Of a DNA stretch of 64,000 nt, positions 44,477 to 52,850 are shown piece by piece (the stretch's first letter is position 1; every line of letters begins with the position of its first letter). This DNA comes from an uncultured Lysobacteraceae bacterium (GTDB taxonomy: Bacteria > Pseudomonadota > Gammaproteobacteria > Xanthomonadales > Xanthomonadaceae), in NCBI GenBank assembly GCA_937897645.1, contig CALCNV010000147.1, positions 1 through 64,000 of the forward strand. The letters are read 5' to 3'. The position numbers and the translations under genes are program-made. Under the pieces are notes generated by a model. The model was given only the letters and a program-made list of their open reading frames with translations, did not search any database and was not told the DNA's origin.

Positions 44477-45667
44477 TTGCCTGGTCCATTGTGGTTAGTG
44501 TTGGTCCTGGCGCCACCTGCGTTGGTGGCGTTCATTGCTTGGCGCCTGCTGCGTGCGCGCAACATGGAGATTTGGATCGGCAGCTACCTGCGCCGCCGCC
44601 TGCCGCGGGTGACTGACCGCCCCGTGCACGTGATGTTCTGCTTCGTGGACCACTTCGAGCCGATGTGGAAAGGCGCGGACCTGAAAACGCAGACTGCGCG
44701 CGTTGACCGGTGGTGCGATGAATACCGGAAGCTTGCATCCAGGCACCGTGATGCGGATGGACGTCCGCCCCAGCACGGCTTCTTCTATCCAGAGGAAGAA
44801 TATGCCGTGGAGCACCTCGACAAGCTTGCTGCACTTTGCGCGGATGGGTTCGGCGAGATCGAGATCCACTTGCATCACGACAATGACACCGAGGCGAATT
44901 TCCGGCAAAGCATTACCCGGTTTTGCCACATCCTGCACGAGCGCCATGGGGCGCTATCGCGTGATCCCCGTAGTGGCAAGCTGGCCTTCGGCTTCATTCA
45001 CGGCAATTGGTGCCTGGACAATTCGCGCAGCGACGGTCGCTGGTGCGGCATCAACAATGAATTGATCCTGTTGCGCGAGCTGGGCTGCTATGCGGATTTC
45101 ACCCTGCCTTCTGCGCCCAGCGACACCCAGACCAGTACCATCAACTCGATCTACTACGCCACGGATGATCCTCTTCATCCCAAGTCGCACGACGACGGCG
45201 TGCCGGTGCGCGTGGGCGGTGCGGACAGTGGCGATCTGATGATCGTGCAGGGTCCGCTTGGATTGAACTGGCGCGAGCGCCGCATGGGTTTGGTGCCGCG
45301 CATCGAGAATGCAGACGTCAGGCGTGGTTGCCCGCCGACCCCGGCCCGGGTGGATGCATGGGTCCGCACCGGGGTTCACGTAGAAGGACGTCCTGACTGG
45401 GTATTCGTGAAGGTGCATACCCACGGGACGCAGGAATACGACATGGACACGCTGTTGGGCCCGGCCATGGATGCCATGCATGACCATCTCGAGGGTTCCT
45501 ACAACGATGGCAAGAAGTATGTGTTGCATTACGTGACCTCGCGCGAGGTCTACAACATCATCAAGGCTGCAGAGGCCGGGCATGAGGGTGACCCGAACCA
45601 GTATCGCGATTTCCTCCTGCCGCCGCCGAAAGCATCATGGGCAGGTTCGAGGGCGCGCGAAGAATGA
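44477..45667 (+). CDS. Membrane-anchored NodB-like protein of unknown function in the EPS region
   Basis: A 396-residue protein. The N-terminus (LWLVLVLAPPALVAFIAWRLL) is a single membrane anchor. The body has features of a TIM-barrel polysaccharide deacetylase-like fold: VMFCFVDHFEPMWKG in first-motif position, EIEIHLHHDND in second-motif position (H-x-H-H), and AFGFIHGNWCLDNSRSDGRW. The Asp/His content would support metal binding, but the motifs are not the classical NodB ones, so the activity is uncertain. The TTG start at 44477 has GGGGGAG 5 nt upstream, which decides it. Similar proteins accompany EPS genes, but I cannot name the family. Confidence 0.65.
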   Translation: MPGPLWLVLVLAPPALVAFIAWRLLRARNMEIWIGSYLRRRLPRVTDRPVHVMFCFVDHFEPMWKGADLKTQTARVDRWCDEYRKLASRHRDADGRPPQHGFFYPEEEYAVEHLDKLAALCADGFGEIEIHLHHDNDTEANFRQSITRFCHILHERHGALSRDPRSGKLAFGFIHGNWCLDNSRSDGRWCGINNELILLRELGCYADFTLPSAPSDTQTSTINSIYYATDDPLHPKSHDDGVPVRVGGADSGDLMIVQGPLGLNWRERRMGLVPRIENADVRRGCPPTPARVDAWVRTGVHVEGRPDWVFVKVHTHGTQEYDMDTLLGPAMDAMHDHLEGSYNDGKKYVLHYVTSREVYNIIKAAEAGHEGDPNQYRDFLLPPPKASWAGSRAREE

Positions 45668-45722
45668 TCTTGGCTGGCGCTACGCAAGGCTTGGGTCTTG
45701 CCGGCCGGCGAGCGGGGTCGAC

Positions 45723-46481
45723 ATGCTGGTCAGTGTGATCATGCCGGTGTACAACGCAGAGCGCACCATGCGCAAATCGATCGAGTCCGTGTTGCAGCAG
45801 AGCATGGGCGAACTGGAACTCATCTTGATAGATGATGCGTCACGCGATGGATCGGCATCGATCATCGAAGGCTTCGTGCGACAAGACCAGCGCGTGAAGG
45901 CGATTCGCCAGCCCGCGAATGCCGGCGTAACCGAAGCACGCAATGCTGGCATGCGGGCCGCGTCAGGCACTCACATCGCCTTGCTGGACAGCGATGACTG
46001 GTGGCATCCGCGCAAGCTGGAATTGCAGCTTGGCAGGATGAAGGAGGCGCGTGCAATGGTGTCCTACACTGCCTACCAGCGCGTGGCCGAAGATGGCCGC
46101 TTGTTGTCTCGAGTGGATCCGCCGCCGCAAGTCGATCACCACGACATGCTTGAAAGCAACCATATCGGCAACCTGACAGGTATTTATGACCGCGCGCTCG
46201 GGGATGTATCGTTCATGCCTATGGGGCACGAGGATTACGTGTTCTGGCTGGACAGGGTGCGTCGGGCAGGCAAGGCGATACGCGTCGACCACGATGAGCC
46301 CCTTGCCTATTATTTGGTGCGCAATGGTTCCTTGTCTTCCAACAAGCTTCGTGCAGCGCGATGGCAATGGCGCATTTATCGGGATGTGGAGGATCTTTCT
46401 CTGCTGGCATCTGCCGGCTACATGCTGAAGTACTTCAAGCACGCCGTGGCGAAACGAAAATCCGCTGCGAGGCCACGGTGA
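45723..46481 (+). CDS. Family 2 glycosyltransferase
   Basis: A 252-residue compact GT-A enzyme. The start is VSVIMPVYNAERTMRKSIESVLQ, followed by LILIDDASRDGS and the donor/metal motif LLDSDDWWHPRKLELQ. A C-terminal ED motif in MGHEDYVFWLDRVRRAG fits the catalytic-base position. The ATG at 45723 (after a weak GGGG) begins the fold directly; an open frame upstream overlaps the previous gene in another phase and is not family-like. It is the last gene of the long plus-strand run and converges on the lyase operon 67 bp away. Confidence 0.9.
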   Translation: MLVSVIMPVYNAERTMRKSIESVLQQSMGELELILIDDASRDGSASIIEGFVRQDQRVKAIRQPANAGVTEARNAGMRAASGTHIALLDSDDWWHPRKLELQLGRMKEARAMVSYTAYQRVAEDGRLLSRVDPPPQVDHHDMLESNHIGNLTGIYDRALGDVSFMPMGHEDYVFWLDRVRRAGKAIRVDHDEPLAYYLVRNGSLSSNKLRAARWQWRIYRDVEDLSLLASAGYMLKYFKHAVAKRKSAARPR

Positions 46482-46513
46482 ACCAAGACGGCACCCACTG
46501 GCTCGAATGGACG

Positions 46514-46536
46514 GCTTGGGGCATCCTGCCCCAAGC
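46514..46536. terminator. Hairpin between converging EPS operons
   Basis: GCTTGGGGCA (46514-46523) and TGCCCCAAGC (46527-46536) form a perfect 10-bp stem with a 3-nt loop between the converging glycosyltransferase and lyase genes. No T-run follows on either strand, so it may rely on Rho or only block read-through. Confidence 0.5.
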
Positions 46537-46548
46537 TACGGATATGCC

Positions 46549-48597
46549 TCAGATCTCGCTTAACTCGACCAGATAGCCAGTGGTGCCACCGGTAACGTCA
46601 ATGCGGTAACGGGCACCATCTTCGACATACTTCCCGGTGCTGAAATTGCTGTTGATCGTGGCGTTGGCAGGTTCCAGCACTCGTACCCGCAAGCGGCCGG
46701 CAGTTGCCTCGCGGCTGTTCACGAGGATTGGCAATACCGGCGTATTCACCTGGAATGTGGCGGCAGTGCCAGTGGTCATGGCAAACGTGTCACGGACCGT
46801 TAGCTTGCGTGCGGCGAAGCTGAAATTACGCTGCCATGAAGTCACGGCGGTGTTGTCGCAGAAGGCGGGCGTGAGGTTTGCGGCGGCAGTGAAAGCGCCG
46901 CCACTACCAGGCGTGACGGTCATGGTTGAAATCTTTGTGGTTGATTCGCACTGGCGTGCCACGGTTCCGTTGCGAACAAAGCGCACAAGGTTATGCACGT
47001 CTGTCCCCTGGTTGATGCCGCTGTGGCTCCAGATATTGGCTGTGACTGCCAGCCAGTCGCCTGAGAACAGGGTGAAAGAGCCCTGATCCTGGTGCGCATG
47101 GCTTTCGTTGTACGGGCCGGCCACTATCGCGACCCACATTGCAGCGGAATCCCAGCCGGTACGGGCGAAAAGGTGCCCAGTTCCGGTCGCATGGTAGACC
47201 AGATTACTGGGCGGAGTGGCGACGGTGCCACTGGGAAGCAGGTCGTAGCGGAAGTTGAAGCCGGAATTCATCTGCGTACCTGGCATCACCACGCCGCTGC
47301 TGTTCTTCATCCTGATGTTGGTCAGCCACCATCTGGCGGCACGTTGCGCGCTTTCGCCATTGGCAGTCTGCCATGCTTCCAAGACCAGTCGGCGGTGGTA
47401 GTCATACAGTTCGGGAACTGAGTTTCGCGACTGGTCACCGATCGGTGCGAATCGATCCATCGTGGGCACCGTGGCATTGATCCAATAGTAGATGCTGTCC
47501 GTCGCATGCGTATTGGTATTGGCCAGGTCGACGCCAGTGGCATCCCGCCACAGGTGGTACAGCGAGAACAGCCGCATTTGCGCAGTGCCATAACCAGTGC
47601 CTTCGCTGCTACCACCACCAGGCAGCTTGGCGAAATATGCCTGGAGTGCCGGCAGCCGGCGATTGCGCAGTTCGCCCATCCATGTGGTACTGCCGGTAGC
47701 CAGCGCCCAATACATGGTCGCTTCAAGGAAGCTGTAATGGTAGTTGTTGCCAGGATTGTCAACGGACCAGCCGGTCCACGGTGCCGAGCGTGTGCCCCAG
47801 CGTGCGTTGCTGTAATTCCATATGTTCCATACAGTCTGTTCCGCATAGGCTGACCAGCGCGTCCGTTGCGCGCCGGTGATGAAGGCAGAGCACGCATTGA
47901 GCGTCATCGACAGGTCGGAGATCATCGGCCCGACTTCAAGGTAGGAGTCGCCGGCAACCTCAGGGTTGCTGCCTGCGGCGATGCTCGCCTCCGCGGCGGA
48001 AACCTGCTGCTCCACCATGTTGACTGCGAGCGTGCAGTACTTGGTCTCGGGTGAGAGCTGGTACATGATTGCTGCTTCACTGGCGGCAAACGCGTAGCCC
48101 GGGCTCCCGGCCACGGCGTTATCCACCCAGCCCTTGAAACGTGTGTAAGCAGCCGAGTTGCGATCCACGTACCGCAGTGCCGAAGGCAGTGTGATGAGTC
48201 GGGGGCGAGACGAATTGGACATGGTCCTTCCGCCGCTCGCAGTTGGTGTCGCAACCTGCTGGGTGGAGACTGAGGTTCCATCCATGCCGACGCTTGCAGG
48301 CGTGGAGGCCCCGGCGTTGATGCGGTCGCTGCTGAAACGGCTGATCAATCGCGCGGAAATGAAGACGGTAGGATAGGCGCGCGCAAACGACCGTATCCGC
48401 TGCGGGCTGATGCCAGTGTCATCGAGCGCATTAAGTGACCACCGTTCCCAGCGTTCGCCGAGCAGTCCAGCGGCACTGGATACCAGCACGGTAGCAAGGA
48501 AGGTGCTGCCGATCAGCACGGTGGCGATGGGACGCAAGCGATTCGGGGGCCTACGCAGGGTGGCCGAAGACACGGATGATGCAGGATGGGGCGACAA
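46549..48597 (-). CDS. Heparinase II/III-like polysaccharide lyase, copy 1 (membrane-anchored)
   Basis: A 682-residue protein. An N-terminal membrane segment at ~23-46 is followed by a linker and an (alpha/alpha)-toroid lyase domain from ~145. Conserved blocks are DSYLEVGP, WTGWSVDNPGNNYHYSFLEA, KLPGGGSSEGTGYG and FAPIGDQSRNSVPELYDYHR. The heparinase II/III C-terminal signature is AGPYNESHAHQDQGSFTLFS, with His500 and His502. Such enzymes cleave uronic-acid-containing glycans by beta-elimination. A TTG at 48597 is chosen because AGGAG lies 7 nt upstream; the open frame continues to 48681 without a better start. It is a tandem paralogue of the next gene and probably edits or releases the polymer made here. 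Confidence 0.87.
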   Translation of the reverse strand: MSPHPASSVSSATLRRPPNRLRPIATVLIGSTFLATVLVSSAAGLLGERWERWSLNALDDTGISPQRIRSFARAYPTVFISARLISRFSSDRINAGASTPASVGMDGTSVSTQQVATPTASGGRTMSNSSRPRLITLPSALRYVDRNSAAYTRFKGWVDNAVAGSPGYAFAASEAAIMYQLSPETKYCTLAVNMVEQQVSAAEASIAAGSNPEVAGDSYLEVGPMISDLSMTLNACSAFITGAQRTRWSAYAEQTVWNIWNYSNARWGTRSAPWTGWSVDNPGNNYHYSFLEATMYWALATGSTTWMGELRNRRLPALQAYFAKLPGGGSSEGTGYGTAQMRLFSLYHLWRDATGVDLANTNTHATDSIYYWINATVPTMDRFAPIGDQSRNSVPELYDYHRRLVLEAWQTANGESAQRAARWWLTNIRMKNSSGVVMPGTQMNSGFNFRYDLLPSGTVATPPSNLVYHATGTGHLFARTGWDSAAMWVAIVAGPYNESHAHQDQGSFTLFSGDWLAVTANIWSHSGINQGTDVHNLVRFVRNGTVARQCESTTKISTMTVTPGSGGAFTAAANLTPAFCDNTAVTSWQRNFSFAARKLTVRDTFAMTTGTAATFQVNTPVLPILVNSREATAGRLRVRVLEPANATINSNFSTGKYVEDGARYRIDVTGGTTGYLVELSEI

Positions 48598-48600
48598 GGG

Positions 48601-48617
48601 GGCTCTCCTCTGGAGCC
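48601..48617 (-). promoter_or_regulatory. Leader hairpin presenting the Shine-Dalgarno of lyase copy 1
   Basis: On the minus strand, GGCTC (48617-48613) pairs with GAGCC (48605-48601) around the loop CAGAGGA, which holds most of the AGGAG ribosome-binding site. An A-x-GGA in a hairpin loop over the Shine-Dalgarno is the classical CsrA target layout. CsrA control is inferred. Confidence 0.45.
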
Positions 48618-48630
48618 GCACGCAGGACGA

Positions 48631-48650
48631 CGACAATACGATTATTGTCG
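48631..48650. promoter_or_regulatory. Inverted repeat upstream of lyase copy 1
   Basis: CGACAATA (48631-48638) and TATTGTCG (48643-48650) are perfect complements around a 4-nt spacer, 34 bp upstream of the TTG start. It could be an operator or an additional leader stem; which one is not determinable. Confidence 0.4.
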
Positions 48651-48862
48651 CGTCGCTCTGGCTCCCCCTAGCCCATACCAACGTAGCGGCAGGCGCATCA
48701 TAACGTGGCGATTCCGCGTAACCGGACGAAAAAATACCGCGAAAAATCCTGTCGTTCAGCTGGCATCCGGGTTTATCGAAGGTACGCGAACGCCCGGATC
48801 TCGCTATTGCGTGTATAAACGGCTTGGCACGTCATCAGGTCACTTTTAAAGTGTGACCCATT

Positions 48863-50734
48863 TCATTTTTCGGATAGTTCGACCACATAGCCATCGTGGC
48901 CGCCGGAAATATCGATGCGCCACCCTTTGCGGAATTCCTGGCTATCCACCTTGCTCCAGTCATGCAGCCCAATGACGGCGTTGGCAGGTTCCAGCACCCG
49001 CACCCGCAGGTTTCCGGCGACCACCTCGTTGCCATTGACCTTGGGTTCGGTCGGTACGTTCACCTGGAAGATGGCGCGCGTGCCCGTTCCCAGCTTGAAT
49101 TGGTCGCGAACCGTGAGCTTGCGGGCAGCGAAGTCCAGTTTCCTCTGCCAGCTAACGAGGGCAGGATTGCCGCGATAGACCGGAGTCAAGTCCGCGACTG
49201 CCGAAAAAGCGCCATCGGCACCGGGCGTGATCGTCACCGTGGATCGTGACTGGCTGCTTTCGCATTGGTGCACGATGGTATCGCCGCCCGGTGATGCGCA
49301 TTGGCTTGCACTGCTGTTGCTGCGCTCGAAACGCACTACGTTGTGCACTTCCGTGCCCTGCTGGATGCCGCTGTGGCTCCAGATGTTCTGGGTAACCGCA
49401 AGCCAGTCATTTGCGAACAAGGTGAACGACCCCTGGTCCTGGTGGGCATGGCTTTCGTTGTAAGGGCCGGCAATGAACGCGAGCCACATTGCGTCCTTGC
49501 CCCAATCAGTGCGCGTGAAGAAATGCCCGGTGCCCACGGCATGGTGGCTGAGTGCTACAGGCGGCGTGCCGCCCGTGCCTGCGGGAAGCAGGTCGTAGCG
49601 GCTGTTGAAGCCACCAGACATCCTGGGTACGGAAATGGAGTCCAGCCACCATGACGACATGCCAAGTGCGCCGGGCTCTTGGGTCAGTTGCCTTGCCTCC
49701 AGCACCAGTCGGCGATGGTAGTCATACAGCTCCGGGACGGAGTTGCGCGACTGGTCACCGATCGGCGCGAACCGATCCAACGTAGGCACCGTGGCATGGA
49801 CCCAGTAGGGAATGCTGTCGCGTGAGTGCGTGCTCGCCGTCGCGAGGTCTTCGCCGGTGCTGTCGCGCCATAGCCGGTAAATCGAGAACAGGCGCATGTG
49901 CGCGGCACCGTAGCCCGTGCCCTCGCTGCTGCCGCCACCGGGCAGCTTGGCGAAGTAGGACTTGAGCGGCGGCAGCCTGCGCTCGCGAAGATCCTTCATC
50001 CACTTCTCATTGCCACTCACCAGTGCCCAGAACATCGTGGCTTCCAGGAAGCTGTAGTAGTAGTTGTTGCCAGGATTGTCGGTTGACCATCCCGTCCAAG
50101 GATGCGGGCGGCCACCCCATTGGGCCGAGGCGTGATTCCAGACATTCCACACGGCCTGTTCCGCGTAGGCTGACCAGCGCTCGCGTTGCTCGGGAGAAAT
50201 GTCGGCTGCGCAGCTGTCCAGCGTCAGTGCCAGGTCTGCAATATAAGGGCCGACTTCCAGGTAGGAGTCGCCGGAGATGGCCGGCCGTCCACCCGAGGCG
50301 ATGGCAGCCTCGGCTTCGGTGACTTGTTGCTCCACCATCTTCATCGCCAGGACGCAATATTTCTTCGACTCGGACAGCCGATACATCAGCGCTGCGTCAG
50401 TCGCCGAGAACGCATAGCCAGGGCTGCCGGCAACGGCTGAATCCACCCATGACCTGAAGCGCCCGTAGGCATCGGATTTCTTGTCGACGAAAGAGAGATC
50501 CACGTTGAGCTTGCTAGTCGACGACGCTGTCGCTGCAGGCGGTGGCGATGATGCTGGCACGGGTTCCTGCACGGCGGTTGCCATAACAGGCGAAATACTG
50601 GAACCCGCATGGTCAGGCTCGCTGCACTGGCCGATGGCGGCGGCCAGCAGTGCGAGGCACAGCAACAAGACGCCGGGCCATGCGCGCATCCGGGCGCGTG
50701 GGGGAGTGTGCGGATTGACTGGCGGCTTGCTCAT
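48863..50734 (-). CDS. Heparinase II/III-like polysaccharide lyase, copy 2 (exported)
   Basis: A 623-residue tandem paralogue of the downstream gene. The N-terminus has a signal/anchor (RAWPGVLLLCLALLAAAIGQ), then a Pro/Ser/Ala linker to ~75, then the same toroid and C-terminal blocks: DSYLEVGP at ~157-163, TDNPGNNYYYSFLEA at 218-232, KLPGGGSSEGTGYG at 263-276, GDQSRNSVPELYDYHR at 326-341, and AGPYNESHAHQDQGSFTLF with His429 and His431. The ATG at 50734 lies 11 bp after the outer-membrane barrel gene, so it belongs to the export operon. A role in trimming uronic-acid polymer during or after export fits the context. Confidence 0.88.
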   Translation of the reverse strand: MSKPPVNPHTPPRARMRAWPGVLLLCLALLAAAIGQCSEPDHAGSSISPVMATAVQEPVPASSPPPAATASSTSKLNVDLSFVDKKSDAYGRFRSWVDSAVAGSPGYAFSATDAALMYRLSESKKYCVLAMKMVEQQVTEAEAAIASGGRPAISGDSYLEVGPYIADLALTLDSCAADISPEQRERWSAYAEQAVWNVWNHASAQWGGRPHPWTGWSTDNPGNNYYYSFLEATMFWALVSGNEKWMKDLRERRLPPLKSYFAKLPGGGSSEGTGYGAAHMRLFSIYRLWRDSTGEDLATASTHSRDSIPYWVHATVPTLDRFAPIGDQSRNSVPELYDYHRRLVLEARQLTQEPGALGMSSWWLDSISVPRMSGGFNSRYDLLPAGTGGTPPVALSHHAVGTGHFFTRTDWGKDAMWLAFIAGPYNESHAHQDQGSFTLFANDWLAVTQNIWSHSGIQQGTEVHNVVRFERSNSSASQCASPGGDTIVHQCESSQSRSTVTITPGADGAFSAVADLTPVYRGNPALVSWQRKLDFAARKLTVRDQFKLGTGTRAIFQVNVPTEPKVNGNEVVAGNLRVRVLEPANAVIGLHDWSKVDSQEFRKGWRIDISGGHDGYVVELSEK

Positions 50735-50745
50735 GGCCTCATCAC

Positions 50746-52047
50746 TCAGCGGTTGGAATAGGAGATGCTCAGGTAAACGATATTCTGGGATACGGTCTGC
50801 CCTGCGGCAGTACTGTCACGCCGGTAACGCTCCCATTGCAAAGCCGAACTCCAGCGTGGCGCCCACTGGTAGCGCAGTACTGCGCCCAAGCGCGTGGTGT
50901 CGTCGGTGCGGCCCAACTGGGTATAGTCGATGCTTTCGCGGGTTGCATAGGCACCCGCGCTGAGTGAACGACGTACCAGCCAGTTCAGGTCGGCGCGCAC
51001 ACCTTGGCTTTCCTGGTCGAATTCATCGGAATCCACGTAATCCCGGTTCTGCAGGTAAGGCGCAAGGGAGAACGTGGTGCGCGTGCTGGTGTAGGCGTAG
51101 TTGAGGTCCAGGCTGCGGACTTCATACGGCGAGGCGTTTACGACTGCATCGCCCGTCAACACGCTTTCAGGAAGCGTTGCATCGGCCTGGATCCCCGACA
51201 ATGCATCCGTGGCGGTATCCGAGAACTGGCTTGAAGCCGCTATGCCGAAACTGTGATTGGGATTCGGGTTCCACGCGGCATCCACGCGAATCAATGGTTC
51301 CGAGCGACTTTCGCCGCCACGGTAGTCAAGACGTGAATAGCCCAGGTCGGTGCCGAGCTCGAACTGCGCAAGTGTGCGTGAATAGCGTCCGAACACGTCA
51401 TAGCGGTTGTAGTCGCGTGCGACGACGTCGTCGTCGAAGTCGACCCGTTGTGCCTGCATGTTGAGCGAGATGCGGCTGGTCGGGGATAGTTCCTTGATCG
51501 TACGCAGGGCCAACGCGACGCGTTGAGAATTGAATTCGTCGGTGATTTCCGCATCGCTGTTCACGTAACGCAATTCGCCCTGCCCCTGCAGCGAGGGTGA
51601 TAAATTGACCAGCAACGTCGGTCCCATCGAAAACACATTGACTTGCTGCCTGTTGCCCGGTGCGTCAGGCACCAGCGCATCCACGGGCTGCACCGACAGG
51701 TTGTTTTCCGCCAGGAAGAACAGGCGCTGCGGGATGATGATCCAGTTGACGCGTCCCGAGAGCGTGCCGTCAACGGTGTCGGTGAAGATGTCATCCTTGT
51801 AATTACGATACTCGACGCGGCCGTCAACGCTCGCCTGCAGCATCGAATTGGTTTCCGTGAGCGTGAAGCCAAGTCCGCTGCGCAGGTAGCGCTGGTCAAT
51901 CGGGTCAAGGGCGCTCAACGCGACGTTGTCGTTCCACTCGACGCCAAGGTCCACGTTGTAGTCCACCCGCGCGGCCAAGGCCGTGCAAGGCAGGGTAGCG
52001 GCGATAGCGCCGGCAATGACCGAAGCACGCATGGTTATCCGGTGCAT
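50746..52047 (-). CDS. Outer-membrane beta-barrel protein of the export operon
   Basis: A 433-residue protein with a cleavable signal (MRASVIAGAIAATLPCTALAA) and a body of alternating polar/aromatic strands typical of an outer-membrane barrel, e.g. VDYNVDLGVEWNDNVAL, ASVDGRVEYRNYKDD, RYDVFGRYSRTLAQFELGTDLGYSRLDYR (in parts) and AVLRYQWAPRWSSALQWERYRR. It resembles barrels of XrtA/PEP-CTERM EPS operons (EpsL-like), thought to help export or retain the polymer at the outer membrane. AAGGAGA lies 7 nt before the ATG at 52047. It ends 11 bp before lyase copy 2. Confidence 0.8.
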   Translation of the reverse strand: MHRITMRASVIAGAIAATLPCTALAARVDYNVDLGVEWNDNVALSALDPIDQRYLRSGLGFTLTETNSMLQASVDGRVEYRNYKDDIFTDTVDGTLSGRVNWIIIPQRLFFLAENNLSVQPVDALVPDAPGNRQQVNVFSMGPTLLVNLSPSLQGQGELRYVNSDAEITDEFNSQRVALALRTIKELSPTSRISLNMQAQRVDFDDDVVARDYNRYDVFGRYSRTLAQFELGTDLGYSRLDYRGGESRSEPLIRVDAAWNPNPNHSFGIAASSQFSDTATDALSGIQADATLPESVLTGDAVVNASPYEVRSLDLNYAYTSTRTTFSLAPYLQNRDYVDSDEFDQESQGVRADLNWLVRRSLSAGAYATRESIDYTQLGRTDDTTRLGAVLRYQWAPRWSSALQWERYRRDSTAAGQTVSQNIVYLSISYSNR

Positions 52048-52072
52048 GTGCCTTCTCCTTTTCCGCGCCCGT

Positions 52073-52840
52073 TCAGGGCAGGTGGTTGAACACGACGCCG
52101 GCCAGCTTTTCGCCGGGGAAACTGGCCAGTGCAGTGTCCACTTTTTCAGGTGTGACCTTGCCGTAACCTGCCACTAGCACTACCAGGTCAGCCAGCTCGG
52201 AGAGGATGCGCGCGTCAGGCGAGCCTAGTACCGAGGGGCTGTCTAGGATCAAGTAGCGATCCGGGTAGCGGCTGCGCAGTGAGTCAACCAGTGCGCGCAT
52301 GCGGAACGATGTGAACGATTCGCCCGTCGTTTCACGCTGCACGCCGCTTGGGATCAGGCGCAGGCGAGGTATGCCCGTGCGATAGAGGATCTTGGCGACA
52401 TCCAGGGCGCTGTCTTCCAGGTAGTCCATCAAGCCGCCCTCGGAAGCATCCACGCCCAGCGCCCACTGTTGTGATGGATGCAGTACGTCGCAGTCGATCA
52501 GCAGGGAGGTCTTGGTGTCGTCGAAGGCAAACGCGGTGGCAAGGTTGCGGGCGACGAAACTGCCGCCACAACCGTGGCTGATCGGAGCCACAAGGGTGAC
52601 GAAATTGCGTTCACCTCCCAGCGACAGCAGTCGCGTGCGCAATTCGCGGAACGCGTCGGCCTGTTCACGCACGGAATCATTGCGGTGGATCAGGCTGCGA
52701 TCCTCGAGCTCGCGTGTGGTCAGTGCCCGCGGTTCGTCGAGTAGTGCGATCGAACGTGCAGCATCGTTGCGGCGCATTGCGCCCTGCGGGCTTTCGTTGT
52801 CCGGGGTCACAGGCAATTCCAGGTTGTCTTGTCGGTTCAT
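52073..52840 (-). CDS. CpsD/Wzc-like polysaccharide co-polymerase partner with a degenerate P-loop
   Basis: A 255-residue MinD/BY-kinase-like protein. The fold is clear: LVAPISHGCGGSFVARNLATAFAF in Walker A position (residues ~84-104), LLIDCDVLHPSQ as Walker A'/DxD, the glycine-rich GGLMDYL, and LILDSPSVLGSPDA as Walker B. The Walker A lysine expected in G-x-GK(S/T) is replaced: the loop reads G-C-G-G-S, with Gly93 where Lys should be. There is also no C-terminal tyrosine cluster; the protein ends VVFNHLP. It lies 10 bp downstream of the Wzz-like gene, as CpsD partners do. It may regulate chain length without being an active tyrosine kinase. Confidence 0.85.
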   Translation of the reverse strand: MNRQDNLELPVTPDNESPQGAMRRNDAARSIALLDEPRALTTRELEDRSLIHRNDSVREQADAFRELRTRLLSLGGERNFVTLVAPISHGCGGSFVARNLATAFAFDDTKTSLLIDCDVLHPSQQWALGVDASEGGLMDYLEDSALDVAKILYRTGIPRLRLIPSGVQRETTGESFTSFRMRALVDSLRSRYPDRYLILDSPSVLGSPDARILSELADLVVLVAGYGKVTPEKVDTALASFPGEKLAGVVFNHLP

Positions 52841-52850
52841 GGCGTCCGCG

